A DNA stretch of 64,000 nt from Sutterella faecalis (lineage in GTDB: Bacteria; Pseudomonadota; Gammaproteobacteria; Burkholderiales; Burkholderiaceae_F): NCBI RefSeq assembly GCF_006337085.1, contig NZ_CP040882.1:496001-560000 (forward strand). Direction: 5' to 3'. Position 1 is the first letter of the stretch, and every line of letters begins with the position of its first letter. The position numbers and the translations under genes were made by a program. Below, piece by piece: positions 18,011 through 26,184 of this stretch. The notes under the pieces were generated by a model. That model did not search any database. It was given only the letters and a program-made list of their open reading frames with translations, and had not been told where the DNA came from.

Positions 18011-18334
18011 CTATTTTCCGCCGGGAACCAGTCTGCGCAGATGTTCAGGCAGTTCCGGCTCGCGATCCATAAGATCTCCGAAACCGGCGCGGATGGCTTC
18101 CTCATCGGCTTCTCCGGCCATGGCGAGCGCCGTTGCCGTGAGCGCGGCCTCAATTTCATGCGCTTCCGCCTCATCAATCGCGCGAATGGCGCGGTTCTGG
18201 AAGACAAGAAGCCAGTCGGCCGACTGAGGGGGCTCAATCATCGAGATGTCGACCGTGAGTTCCTGTCCTTTGCGTTCGCACCGCGCCTTCATTTCCTCGA
18301 GCGCGACGATTTTCATGGGCAATGCAATGCACAT
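18011..18334 (-). CDS. hupF: HypC/HupF family hydrogenase maturation chaperone
   Basis: 107 residues. Seen: the obligatory N-terminal MCIALPMKIV, whose Cys2 (exposed after Met removal) binds the Fe(CN)2CO precursor and the large subunit, a beta-barrel OB-like core (ADWLLVFQNRAI) and a helical tail longer than in HypC (about 80-90 residues). The length, together with a position between hupD and hupG, points to HupF, which protects the large subunit. Start ATG 18334 has GAGGAG upstream. Confidence 0.9.
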   Translation of the reverse strand: MCIALPMKIVALEEMKARCERKGQELTVDISMIEPPQSADWLLVFQNRAIRAIDEAEAHEIEAALTATALAMAGEADEEAIRAGFGDLMDREPELPEHLRRLVPGGK

Positions 18335-18352
18335 CAGGCGTTCTCCTCTCAA

Positions 18353-19021
18353 TCAGACTTCTTCGGGCATGGATTCATGCCCGGCCGCACGAACCAGAAA
18401 CCGCTCGTCCCCGGTTCGGCAGGCTTCCCGTGCGTCGGGCCGGCCCGATTCGTAGGCATCGATCGATAGGCTTTGAAAAGATAACGGCGGCACCGCTTCG
18501 CCCGGAGCGCGCAGTTGAGGTGCAAAACCCCACTCGGTAAGGATGCCGCGGGCGGCCTCGAGTGCATCCGGGATGCGGGCCTTCAACGTTTCCGTAAGGC
18601 TTCCGCCATAGTCGTCAAGAAGCTCAGGCTGAATGCCGACTACAGCAATATCTTCGGGGCTCGAGCCCATCAGCGCCGCGGTGGCAAGGAGATCGTTGAA
18701 GCCCGTCTGATGAGGCGAAATCTTCGTCGAGCTCCAGATGCGGATATCGTCCTTTCGCAGCACCCGAAGCGTTCCTGGCGCGGCCTTCAGGTCGCAGCAA
18801 TCGAAAACCAGAATGCGTCTTGTGGAACAGATCTCATTCACAAGCCAGCCGCCGAGCGTGCCGCCATCCATGATTTCCGCTCCTTCAGGGAGGCGGTAAA
18901 GCGCGTTGAAGGCCTCGGCCGCCCTCGGGCCGAACCCTTCGTCCGCCCAGAGGATGTTGCCGATGCCGAGGAGAAGCACTTCGCGGGCATAACGTCCGGA
19001 CGAAAGTTCCTGAGTATCCAT
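18353..19021 (-). CDS. hupD: [NiFe] hydrogenase maturation protease HupD/HyaD
   Basis: 222 residues. Seen: LLLGIGNILWADEGFG (Ni-binding acidic residue), MDGGTLGGWLV (second ligand) and SPHQTGFNDLL with the conserved His. These are hallmarks of the HyaD/HupD/HoxM aspartic endoprotease, which removes the C-terminal peptide of the hydrogenase large subunit after nickel insertion. A C-terminal extension of about 30 residues is not typical. Start ATG 19021 has GGGAG upstream, preferred to an ATG at 19045. It is first in the hupDFGHI order, yet no structural hydrogenase gene lies upstream. Confidence 0.92.
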   Translation of the reverse strand: MDTQELSSGRYAREVLLLGIGNILWADEGFGPRAAEAFNALYRLPEGAEIMDGGTLGGWLVNEICSTRRILVFDCCDLKAAPGTLRVLRKDDIRIWSSTKISPHQTGFNDLLATAALMGSSPEDIAVVGIQPELLDDYGGSLTETLKARIPDALEAARGILTEWGFAPQLRAPGEAVPPLSFQSLSIDAYESGRPDAREACRTGDERFLVRAAGHESMPEEV

Positions 19022-19045
19022 ATCTTGCTCCCTGAGAGGCTTCAT

Positions 19046-19088
19046 CCCGGAAACTTTCCTGAAGAAAAGCGGGGTACAAAATTCCGGG
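19046..19088 (-). promoter_or_regulatory. Stem-loop in the hupD leader
   Basis: CCCGGAA (19046-19052) pairs with TTCCGGG (19082-19088), and an inner CTTTTC/GGAAAG pairing can form. It lies just before hupD and could be a leader structure or a processing site. The rest of the gap to 19527 holds no convincing gene. Confidence 0.3.
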
Positions 19089-19527
19089 AGCCTCTCTCGT
19101 TTTGCTGACCTCTACTATATCGGGGGATGTTCCTAAGCCGCTATTCTCCGAAAGGCCCATCCTTAAGCCTCCGGGGCACTCCCTATGGAATAATGCGCTC
19201 CGCTTTTGGGCATAGTCCGCCTGGTCGGTGGAGAGCCCGGGAGTGCGAAGCAAAAGAGAGCCGCCCCAAAAAATATACAAAACTATCGGCAAGGGATTCA
19301 CTACTGTTTTTTCAAATTCCCCTTTCCGCCCCGCTCAACCCGGTACACTCTCGCTTTGTTTACCAGAGAAGTCAGGAGAACTACACGCGTCATGCAGCGA
19401 GATCGCCTTCCTCTAAGAAGAAACCCTTATTTTTGCCTGTTTATACCGAATCGAGTTGCAATTCATTTGAAAGCGCCATACAGTGGGACTGAGCAATGGC
19501 AATCCGTCCTTAGAAGGAGGAACCACC

Positions 19528-19860
19528 ATGCCGGGTAAGAAAACCTCATCCGCACTCGACTTCATCAAGCCGTGCAAACCCCTGGCCAAAAAGAAGGCCT
19601 CCAGCCACGACGGCTGGGGCGGCGTCAGACCTGGCGCCGGCCGCAAGCCGCTTGGCGAAAAGGCCCTCGACAAGATGGTCGTCATTCGTCTGACGGCCGA
19701 ACAGAAGGCATTTTTCAGAACGCTCAGCGGCAGCGTCTGGTTGAGACAAGTCCTTGATCTCTGCATGCGCGAAAGCGCACCGGGCAAATTCCGCGATGCT
19801 GCAAACGAGTCGCCTTTCGGCGGCATTCCCGCAGAAAAATTTTTCACTGAAAGGAACTAA
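19528..19860 (+). CDS. Small putative DNA-binding protein with GGVRPGAGRKP motif
   Basis: 110 residues. Seen: a Lys-rich N-terminus, a GWGGVRPGAGRKPLG stretch that resembles an AT-hook-like basic motif found in many phage, plasmid and mobile-element proteins, then VVIRLTAEQKAFFRTL..SVWLRQVL, which looks like a ribbon-helix-helix or similar strand-helix-helix unit. ATG 19528 is preceded by an excellent AGAAGGAGG site. It stands alone with its own terminator. Function is unknown; transcriptional regulation or antitoxin-like activity are guesses. Confidence 0.72.
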   Translation: MPGKKTSSALDFIKPCKPLAKKKASSHDGWGGVRPGAGRKPLGEKALDKMVVIRLTAEQKAFFRTLSGSVWLRQVLDLCMRESAPGKFRDAANESPFGGIPAEKFFTERN

Positions 19861-19881
19861 AGCCAAAATCGCGATGCAAAA

Positions 19882-19915
19882 GCCGGAAGATTGACCATTG
19901 TCTTCCGGCTTTTTT
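19882..19915 (+). terminator. Intrinsic terminator
   Basis: GCCGGAAGA (19882-19890) pairs with TCTTCCGGC (19901-19909), followed by six T. It ends the small DNA-binding-like gene. Confidence 0.88.
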
Positions 19916-19995
19916 CTGCCTGGCGCATCTCCGGCACGAACACTCTTTATCGCCGATGCGATATGGGAACGCGGAGAAAACGTACGATCCTCGGA

Positions 19996-21576
19996 TCAAT
20001 CCGCGGCATCCTCAATTTCAAGCCAGCGTTCAAAGCGCCGGGTTTCTCCGCAAAAGACCAGCACTGCCCGATGGAGCTCGCCCGCACCAGGCCCTACTCC
20101 GTATCGGCGCGAGCGCATCTGTTCCCGGCCTGCCTCGAGCAATTGAGCCGCATCCTTCGTTTTGGCGGCGTACTTGAACTCAAACACCCAGTGCCTTTTG
20201 CCGGCGCGCACTTCCAGGTCGCTTCTGCCGAGCACCGTATGCTTTTCAACTTCCGGCATCAGCGCTGCACCCATGAGAAAGAGCTGGATGCAGGCACGCG
20301 AAGCGGCTTCCGTCGTTATTGGAAAGGTTTGATAATCAATCAAATTAATGCCGGCATTGAATCGGGCAACGATTTCTTCAAGCGATCCTGTTTCGATGAG
20401 TTCAGAAAGCATCGGCACGCCCATGGGATCGAGATTCTTCCCGCGCAGGAGTTCTTCCGTATAAAGCTGGGCCCTGGAAAGCTCCACTTCCTTATTCGGA
20501 TAGCCGAGCTCGGCGTAGCCGTTGCTGCAAACGGATCGAATGGTGAGATATCCCGCCTGAGCGAGGAGCGCCTCTATGCCGATGTCCTTATATTCCCGGG
20601 CCGCAGTGAGTTCAGAGAGGCGGATCTGCCTCGGCTCGTCGAAAGCGAAGGGATTCGCGAGCTTATGTTTTTTCAGGTAATTCAACAAAACCTTCGGCTG
20701 TCCACCGCTCGCATACCAATAGTTGAGGAAGCCTTCCTCAGGATTATTCAGAAAATTGAGCACTGACCACGGGCAATAAATATGATTCTGCGCTTTGCGG
20801 TCAAAGCAGAAGCCGTCATAATTTTCCCGTAATGCATTCTGAAGCTGATTTCTATCGAGCCGCAGAACTTTTTCCGCCGAAGCCAGATAATCTTCAAAAT
20901 GGAGGGATATTTCTTGCTCCGTCAGACCAAGAAGCTGACTGTATTTCGTATCCAGAGAAATATCCGTGAGGTTGTTCAGGGCCGAAAAAATGCTGGTGTT
21001 GCTGAATTTTGTGATCCCCGTCATGAAGAAAAAACGCAGGCAGCGTTCTGCAGACTTGAGGACGGTATAGAACTTGACCAAATGATTGCGAATAACATCA
21101 AAAGCCTCATCATCATCGAGATGCGATGTGAGCGGCGTATCGCATTCATCTATCAGAAGTACGAGCGAATCGGGAGGGAGCGTTAAAAGCCAGGATTTGA
21201 ACTGATCGAAAAAGACAATATTTTCACGACTTTTATTGATATTAAATCCTAACGGTGAAAAAGCTTCAAGCAATACGCTTTTGAAATCGCGCTCAAATTG
21301 CTCCAGATTCTCAAAGATCTTCAGTCCGGAAAAATCGAGACGCACGACATCGTACTGCCTGTCGGACCATAGTTTTTCTATCTGAAGCCCGGAAAAATAT
21401 TTAAGTCCGTCGCTGAAAAGAGATTGAAGCGTGGAAACGAGCAAAGATTTTCCAAAACGTCTGGGTCTTGCTAAAAAAATTCTGGCTCGTGTTGAAGCCA
21501 GCGAATAAATTAAATCTGTTTTATCGGCATAGATCATGCGGTTGCGCCGCAGCGCAACAAAATCGCTAGTGCCCAG
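19996..21576 (-). CDS. AAA-ATPase-like / PD-(D/E)XK nuclease family protein, 5' end altered by an IS
   Basis: About 526 residues. Seen: LGTSDF near the start, Walker A ARPRRFGKSLLVSTL, Walker B LVLLIDECDTPL, a central region with YDGFCF, and a C-terminal PD-(D/E)XK-like nuclease fold with LGRSDLEVRAGKRHWVFEFKYA. This is the AAA-ATPase_like plus PDDEXK_9 pairing, common in gut bacteria and of unproven role. The tnpB element ends immediately before LGTSDF, so the native first codons are replaced. A CTG at 21576 with GGAGG 8 bases before it (inside the IS end) could serve as start; a GTG at 21693 within tnpB is the other option. Downstream coding is intact. Confidence 0.78.
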   Translation of the reverse strand: MGTSDFVALRRNRMIYADKTDLIYSLASTRARIFLARPRRFGKSLLVSTLQSLFSDGLKYFSGLQIEKLWSDRQYDVVRLDFSGLKIFENLEQFERDFKSVLLEAFSPLGFNINKSRENIVFFDQFKSWLLTLPPDSLVLLIDECDTPLTSHLDDDEAFDVIRNHLVKFYTVLKSAERCLRFFFMTGITKFSNTSIFSALNNLTDISLDTKYSQLLGLTEQEISLHFEDYLASAEKVLRLDRNQLQNALRENYDGFCFDRKAQNHIYCPWSVLNFLNNPEEGFLNYWYASGGQPKVLLNYLKKHKLANPFAFDEPRQIRLSELTAAREYKDIGIEALLAQAGYLTIRSVCSNGYAELGYPNKEVELSRAQLYTEELLRGKNLDPMGVPMLSELIETGSLEEIVARFNAGINLIDYQTFPITTEAASRACIQLFLMGAALMPEVEKHTVLGRSDLEVRAGKRHWVFEFKYAAKTKDAAQLLEAGREQMRSRRYGVGPGAGELHRAVLVFCGETRRFERWLEIEDAAD

Positions 21577-23112
21577 GGTTGACTTCCTCCCCGACGTGAA
21601 CGACGGGGATTCCTGAATACGATTAACTCGTACTTCGGGTGGTTCCCGCTGATGGCACGGAGACACTGAGGGGATCCCCAGCACCTTCCGCACTCACTTC
21701 ACGGGCGATGCGCTTTTTGTTGTGTGCGCTCGGGCTCATCCGTCCCTTCATCAACACATTAATTGACCCCACAATATCGGCATTATTTGTGTAACCGCAA
21801 TTAATGCAGCTGAAGAGTGATTGCGTGGGACGATTTCTCCTATCCGTGCAACCGCAATTCGGACATCGTTGGGAAGTAAACTGAGGGGGCACAGCAATCA
21901 CCATGCCGCCCATTTTATTCAGCGCTTCTTCGATGGCTTTCCGCAATGCTCTGAGGCCCATGCGCTGAAGCGAACGGTTCAGCGCCCGCTTCTGCCTCAC
22001 GTGCCTGCCGGGGTTCTCCTTCGTCCCCCTGGCGCTTTTCGTCATATTGCGGAGGTGCAGGTCCTCGACGTACACGCAGCCGTACTCCTGCGCGAGCGCA
22101 TGCGCCGTCTTCCTGTGAAAGTCCTGTCGAATGGAGCGGACTCGCTTGTATTTCTTCTGTATGAGCTCCTTGAGCCGGCGCCTTGTCCGGCTCGGCTTTC
22201 TCTTGTCGAATGCTTCCGCCAGACCCTTTGCGGCTAGCTTCTTTCTCGAAGACTGATTGAGCGACATGCGGCGCTTCAGATACGCGATCTCGCCCTCAAT
22301 CTTCTTGATCGTTGCAACATCAAGGTCGTACGTTTTCCCGTTGCTCAGCGTGACGGCATGAACGATGCCGACATCAATGCCGACATCCTTCTCCTTCATC
22401 ACGGGATCGGGAATCTCGAACTCGGTCGCGAAGGTGACGAACCATTTGCCGCAGTCCTTCGTGATGTGAACCTGCTTTACCTTGCCGGGAATCAGCGTTC
22501 CGTCCCCGCATTTGAACGCGAGGGGACGGGAACGCCGGTAGCGAAACCAACCGAGCTTAGGCAGCTTCACGCGGCCGTTGGGTTCGTCAATATCCTGAGG
22601 CTTCACCTGCGGCAGGCGGAAGCCGTCGCCGATGTCCTTAGCTTTGAATCTCGGCCAGCGCTTCTTAGCGGAATCGCCCTTCTTGCGGAAGGTATCCTTG
22701 ATGGCGCGGTCAAGATCCATGAGCGTCTGCTGGAGCGCCTGTGAAGGCGCTTCCTTCAGGAAAGCCATCTCATCGGTCTGCTTCCACTCCACGAGGAGGT
22801 GAGCCATTTCGACGTACGAGAACAGCTTTTCGTTCTTGGCCTTTCTTTCATTCTGCAGCTCAAGCGCCTTATTGAACACGGCGCGACGGCACCCGGCAAA
22901 TCGGCTCAGCGCCGAACGCCGCGTGTCGTCCGTGATCAGTTCGTACTTGAAGTTGCAGAAGAGGTACATGATTCTTCTATTATACAATATCGGATCATTG
23001 CATTGCAGATTTATATTGCATTATCCTGAATTTCAATGCATTTCAAGAGCTATGCAAGTAATCGATCTTCGATCGATGGGCCTTATATCCCCGTCATTAA
23101 TGACGGGGTTTT
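21577..23112 (-). mobile_element. IS200/IS605 family element, TnpB-only (IS1341 type); ends approximate
   Basis: A single tnpB gene is flanked by similar hairpins: CCCCG-ACGT..ACGA-CGGGG at 21589-21608 on the 3' side and a perfect CCCCGTCATT/AATGACGGGG palindrome at 23089-23108 on the 5' side. A second palindrome (ATCGATC-TTC-GATCGAT) lies at 23061-23077. Subterminal hairpins without terminal inverted repeats fit IS200/IS605. No tnpA is present, so movement would need a transposase in trans. The region over the tnpB 3' end is where an omega RNA would be encoded. Confidence 0.7.
21623..22969 (-). CDS. tnpB: RNA-guided endonuclease TnpB (IS200/IS605 OrfB)
   Basis: 448 residues. Seen: an N-terminal CRRAVFNKALELQNERK helix typical of TnpB, the RuvC Asp in DVGIVHAVTLSNGK (about residue 200), the RuvC Glu in CVYVEDLHLRNM, a zinc finger CPNCGC...CINCGY, and the final Asp in NNADIVGSINV. 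All three catalytic acids and the zinc cysteines are intact. TnpB cuts DNA guided by an omega RNA from the element's right end and helps the element persist. Start ATG 22969 (MYLFCNFKYEL) fits family N-termini; an open frame to 22987 exists. The 3' end abuts the AAA-ATPase gene. Confidence 0.93.
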   Translation of the reverse strand: MYLFCNFKYELITDDTRRSALSRFAGCRRAVFNKALELQNERKAKNEKLFSYVEMAHLLVEWKQTDEMAFLKEAPSQALQQTLMDLDRAIKDTFRKKGDSAKKRWPRFKAKDIGDGFRLPQVKPQDIDEPNGRVKLPKLGWFRYRRSRPLAFKCGDGTLIPGKVKQVHITKDCGKWFVTFATEFEIPDPVMKEKDVGIDVGIVHAVTLSNGKTYDLDVATIKKIEGEIAYLKRRMSLNQSSRKKLAAKGLAEAFDKRKPSRTRRRLKELIQKKYKRVRSIRQDFHRKTAHALAQEYGCVYVEDLHLRNMTKSARGTKENPGRHVRQKRALNRSLQRMGLRALRKAIEEALNKMGGMVIAVPPQFTSQRCPNCGCTDRRNRPTQSLFSCINCGYTNNADIVGSINVLMKGRMSPSAHNKKRIAREVSAEGAGDPLSVSVPSAGTTRSTS

Positions 23113-23172
23113 ACGGCCCGATGGATAAAGGATGCATACCGCATTTCCACGGAGGTCTCAAGTACCGCGATC

Positions 23173-23535
23173 TTATTTGCCGGCTTTCTCGTAAGCTGCA
23201 TGCGCAGCACGAACGGCTTTCACAAGCTCCGCTTCCATTTCAGCGTAGCTTCTCTCCGTCCGCGGCGTGCCGCCGATGCTGTAGACAACGTCCTTCGGGC
23301 CGTAGCGCGGATCCTCGCGCACAATCGTCTCCACCGTCATGCCCTTCCCGGCCATGTAGTCCTCCCGGGAAAGCGCTCTCAGACCTGCGAAGAAATGCGC
23401 TCTCGCCGCAATGTCTGAATTGCTCATGCAGGGGAAGACTTTGGTGAGGCGGACAAGAGGCCACCCCCGGCTGTCGAGAAGCGGCTCCTGCGGCGCTTCC
23501 TCTTCCTTCTTATTGTCTTTGACGATCCCTCTCAT
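23173..23535 (-). CDS. Small hypothetical protein
   Basis: 120 residues from ATG 23535, preceded by GGAG at about 11 bases. The frame stays open to a TTG at 23661, so a longer form is possible, but it would run over the sigma-54 promoter region of glnK. Seen: an acidic-lysine N-terminus (VKDNKKEEEAPQEP), a short hydrophobic stretch and a helical C-terminus (YAEMEAELVKAVRAAHAAYEKAGK). Not recognised; no signal peptide or motif. It is divergent from glnK. Confidence 0.55.
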   Translation of the reverse strand: MRGIVKDNKKEEEAPQEPLLDSRGWPLVRLTKVFPCMSNSDIAARAHFFAGLRALSREDYMAGKGMTVETIVREDPRYGPKDVVYSIGGTPRTERSYAEMEAELVKAVRAAHAAYEKAGK

Positions 23536-23674
23536 GGCGCAGACGCTCCGCTCAATGTTTGCAATGCACCCGATTTTAGCGGATGCCGCATGACGCGCCT
23601 GAGCCTCATAAGTCAACACCTCAACTTCCAGCTCCGCTTTCGCCGGAGAGAAGCACTCCAAAGCAGAGCGCTTC

Positions 23675-23690
23675 TGGCACGAATCTTGCT
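23675..23690 (+). promoter_or_regulatory. Sigma-54 promoter of glnK-amtB
   Basis: TGGCACGAATCTTGCT matches the -24/-12 consensus TGGCACG-N4-TTGCT exactly. It lies 55 bases upstream of the glnK ATG. A TGCACC half-site at 23565-23570 may be part of an NtrC site, but no clear dyad is seen. Confidence 0.9.
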
Positions 23691-23703
23691 TCGGAGTTTA
23701 TGA

Positions 23704-23727
23704 GCGACGGAAGCAATTCTTCTTCCG
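23704..23727 (+). promoter_or_regulatory. Stem-loop in the glnK 5' leader
   Basis: GACGGAAG-8 bases-CTTCCGTC forms a perfect 8-bp stem right at the expected transcript start from the sigma-54 promoter. It may stabilise the 5' end; this is inference. Confidence 0.4.
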
Positions 23728-23745
23728 TCCCATGGAGAAACACTC

Positions 23746-24084
23746 ATGAAGCTTGTCACCATCATCATCAAGCCCTTCAAGCTCGACGACGTCCGGGAAG
23801 CCCTCTCCGACGCCGGCGTTCACGGCCTCACCGTTACGGAAGTCAAGGGCTTCGGCCGACAGCGCGGCCACACGGAGCTCTACCGCGGCGCGGAATACGT
23901 TGTCGACTTTCTTCCCAAGACCCGCATTGACGTTGCGGTGACGGAAGACATGCTCGACGACGTGATCGAAACCGTTATTCAGGCCGCCCGCACGGGCAAG
24001 GTCGGCGACGGAAAGATTTTCGTGACGCCCCTCGAACAGGTCGTCCGCATCCGCACCGGCGAAACGGGAGAAGCCGCCATCTGA
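23746..24084 (+). CDS. glnK: Nitrogen regulatory P-II protein GlnK
   Basis: 112 residues, the standard P-II length. Seen: MKLVTIIIKPFKLDDVREAL, the T-loop RQRGHTELYRGAEY with the uridylylatable Tyr51, VVDFLPKTRIDV, and the C-loop GKVGDGKIFVTPLEQVVRIRTGE with ATP-binding residues. P-II senses ATP/ADP and 2-oxoglutarate, and in its GlnK form blocks the AmtB pore when nitrogen is plentiful. GGAGA precedes ATG 23746. Next to amtB and behind a sigma-54 promoter, so induction by NtrC under nitrogen limitation is expected. Confidence 0.96.
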   Translation: MKLVTIIIKPFKLDDVREALSDAGVHGLTVTEVKGFGRQRGHTELYRGAEYVVDFLPKTRIDVAVTEDMLDDVIETVIQAARTGKVGDGKIFVTPLEQVVRIRTGETGEAAI

Positions 24085-24157
24085 CGCCCTCGGAAGCGTG
24101 AGAGCGCTCTTTCCCCCAGATATCGAAAAAAACTCCCCAAAGACGGAGTACGAAAAA

Positions 24158-25438
24158 ATGCACGCCTACATTAAATACATCCCTTTCGCGGGGCTGCTTG
24201 CACTCATGAGCGCCCCGGGATTCGCAGCTGACGCCCCGGCGCTCGACAAAGCCGACACCGTCTGGGTCATGGTCTCGGGGCTTCTCGTCCTTCTCATGAC
24301 CATCCCGGGCATTGCGCTCTTTTATGCCGGCATGGTGAGAAAGAAGAACATCCTCTCAACTCTGGCGCAGTCGGTCGCGATCTGCGGCATGATCACGCTC
24401 CTCTGGTACTTCGTCGGCTACTCCCTCGCCTTCTCGGAAGGAAGCGCCTTCGTGGGCGGCCTTTCGAAGGCCTTCCTTTCCGGCATCGGCATCAGCACGC
24501 TTTCGGGCACGATTCCCGAACTCCTCTTCGTCTTCTTCCAGATGACCTTCGCGATCCTCACGCCCGCGCTCATCACGGGTTCGATCGCCGGCCGCATGAA
24601 GTTCTCCTCGCTTCTCGTCTTCATGGCCGCCTGGAGCCTTCTCGTCTACGCTCCCATCTGCCACTGGGTCTGGGCTTCGGACGGTTTCTTCTTCAACATG
24701 GGCGCGCTTGACTATGCGGGCGGCACGGTCGTTCACATCAACGCCGGCATCGCGGGCCTCGTTGCCTGCCTGATGGTCGGTCCCCGCCGCGGCTGGGGAC
24801 AGCAGCACCTCGCGCCCGCCAACCTGGCGCTCGCCGTCATCGGCGCCTCGCTCCTCTGGTTCGGCTGGATGGGCTTCAACGGCGGATCGGGCCTCGCCGC
24901 AAACGAACGCGCCGTGATGGCGATCATCGTGACGCAGATCGCTGCCGCTGCGGGCGCCGTGGCCTGGATGTTCACGGAATGGAAGACCCGCGGAAAGCCC
25001 TCGCTCCTCGGCATGATTTCGGGCGCCGTCGCGGGCCTCGTTGCCATTACCCCGGGCTCGGGCTTCGTTGAGCCGGCTCCGGCGCTCGTGATCGGCCTTC
25101 TCGCCGGCCTCGTCTGCTTCTTCATGGTTGCCGTCGTGAAGGCGAAGCTCGGCTACGACGACTCGCTCGACGCCTTCGGCGTTCACGGCGTGGGCGGAAT
25201 CCTGGGCGCCATCCTCACGGGCTTCTTTGCCTCAGGCGCTGTTACGGGCTCTGAACTTCCTCCCATGTGGACGCAGGTCGGCATCCAGGTTCTCTCCGTC
25301 GCCGCGACCCTCGTCTACGGCGGCGTCATGAGCTTCGTGATCCTCTTCATCATCAAAAAGACCATGGGTCTGCGCGTTTCGACCGACGATGAGCTCTCGG
25401 GCCTCGACCTTGCCTCGCACGGCGAGCGCATTGAATAG
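24158..25438 (+). CDS. amtB: Ammonium channel AmtB
   Basis: 426 residues. Seen: a cleavable signal sequence (to about GFAADAPA), eleven membrane segments, FYAGMVRKKN, the pore His pair in GGTVVHINAG and FGVHGVGGI, WFGWMGFNGGSGL, and a short cytoplasmic tail ending in ELSGLDLASHGE that binds GlnK. Transports ammonium/ammonia across the inner membrane. Start ATG 24158 has GGAG about 10 bases upstream, 73 bases after glnK; same operon. Confidence 0.96.
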   Translation: MHAYIKYIPFAGLLALMSAPGFAADAPALDKADTVWVMVSGLLVLLMTIPGIALFYAGMVRKKNILSTLAQSVAICGMITLLWYFVGYSLAFSEGSAFVGGLSKAFLSGIGISTLSGTIPELLFVFFQMTFAILTPALITGSIAGRMKFSSLLVFMAAWSLLVYAPICHWVWASDGFFFNMGALDYAGGTVVHINAGIAGLVACLMVGPRRGWGQQHLAPANLALAVIGASLLWFGWMGFNGGSGLAANERAVMAIIVTQIAAAAGAVAWMFTEWKTRGKPSLLGMISGAVAGLVAITPGSGFVEPAPALVIGLLAGLVCFFMVAVVKAKLGYDDSLDAFGVHGVGGILGAILTGFFASGAVTGSELPPMWTQVGIQVLSVAATLVYGGVMSFVILFIIKKTMGLRVSTDDELSGLDLASHGERIE

Positions 25439-25464
25439 CAGCGCTTTAAAGAGCACTTAAAAGA

Positions 25465-25504
25465 AATCCCGGGGCCGGCCGAAACGCCGGATCCGGGATT
25501 TTCC
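25465..25504 (+). terminator. Intrinsic terminator of glnK-amtB
   Basis: AATCCCGG (25465-25472) pairs with CCGGGATT (25493-25500), an inner CCGGC/GCCGG pairing extends it, and T residues follow. Confidence 0.85.
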
Positions 25505-25553
25505 GTCTCTCTCAAAGGAAGAGATGTTGAGCAGTCCGCGAACCGCCGCTCAA

Positions 25554-26030
25554 TCAGAAGAGCGGTTCGTTCATGTAGACTTTTTTAAGCATGTCGTCCG
25601 CATCAGGACCGCGCACGCTGATGCCGGCATACTCCGCGTCGTTCATGGACGTAAAGGTCACCATGCGGAGCGCCGCCTTATTCTTCTTGTCGATCCGGAA
25701 TTCAAACTGAATGACCGAGCCGTCGTCGAGACGGCAGGAAAACTGCACGTCGCCCGGCTCAACCTCTTCCCAAAGACGGCTTTTGGGCGTGCAGGGACCG
25801 TACTGCTCGAAGGCAGTTTCAACGGCAATCGACGTGTCGTAAGGGAAAACGGTTTTGCGCACGAGCATGACGTTGGGCGTCTGCACGGGCGCGGGCGCCT
25901 CGATTTCAGCCTGAGGAGCGGAAAGAACCCCGGTCCCGGACGTTCCGGTCGTGCCGCAGCCGGCGAGCGAACCGGCAAGAATCAAAGCTGACGAAATTCC
26001 AAGAAGTCGAAGAGAAGTATCACGAGCCAC
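25554..26030 (-). CDS. Lipoprotein of unknown function
   Basis: 158 residues from GTG 26030, which is preceded by AAGGA. Seen: a lipoprotein signal peptide (SLRLLGISSALILAGSLAGC, lipobox LAGC), a Gly/Thr-rich linker, then a soluble domain with two cysteines (PCTPKS, FSCRL) and a beta-rich pattern. The frame is open far upstream without a plausible start. Not recognised. It lies downstream of the NlpE-like lipoprotein gene on the same strand, with a 154-base gap. Confidence 0.7.
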   Translation of the reverse strand: MARDTSLRLLGISSALILAGSLAGCGTTGTSGTGVLSAPQAEIEAPAPVQTPNVMLVRKTVFPYDTSIAVETAFEQYGPCTPKSRLWEEVEPGDVQFSCRLDDGSVIQFEFRIDKKNKAALRMVTFTSMNDAEYAGISVRGPDADDMLKKVYMNEPLF

Positions 26031-26184
26031 GGTATTGCGCTTCCTTGCATGAATTGAGACGCCGCCCCGGGACGGCAGGATCCGATCGTTTGGAGGGGAT
26101 CCGGTCGTCCGGGAGAAGCAGATGTTTTCGAATCCTGATTCTAAAAATCGCGGCTTAAGGGAATTCTGAAGGCCAAAGCGAAAA

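Noticed and set aside
23089..23108. Perfect 20-bp palindrome read as a terminator
   Set aside because: It is followed by only TTTT and has no upstream plus-strand gene; similarity to the hairpin at the other end of the tnpB element fits an IS end better.
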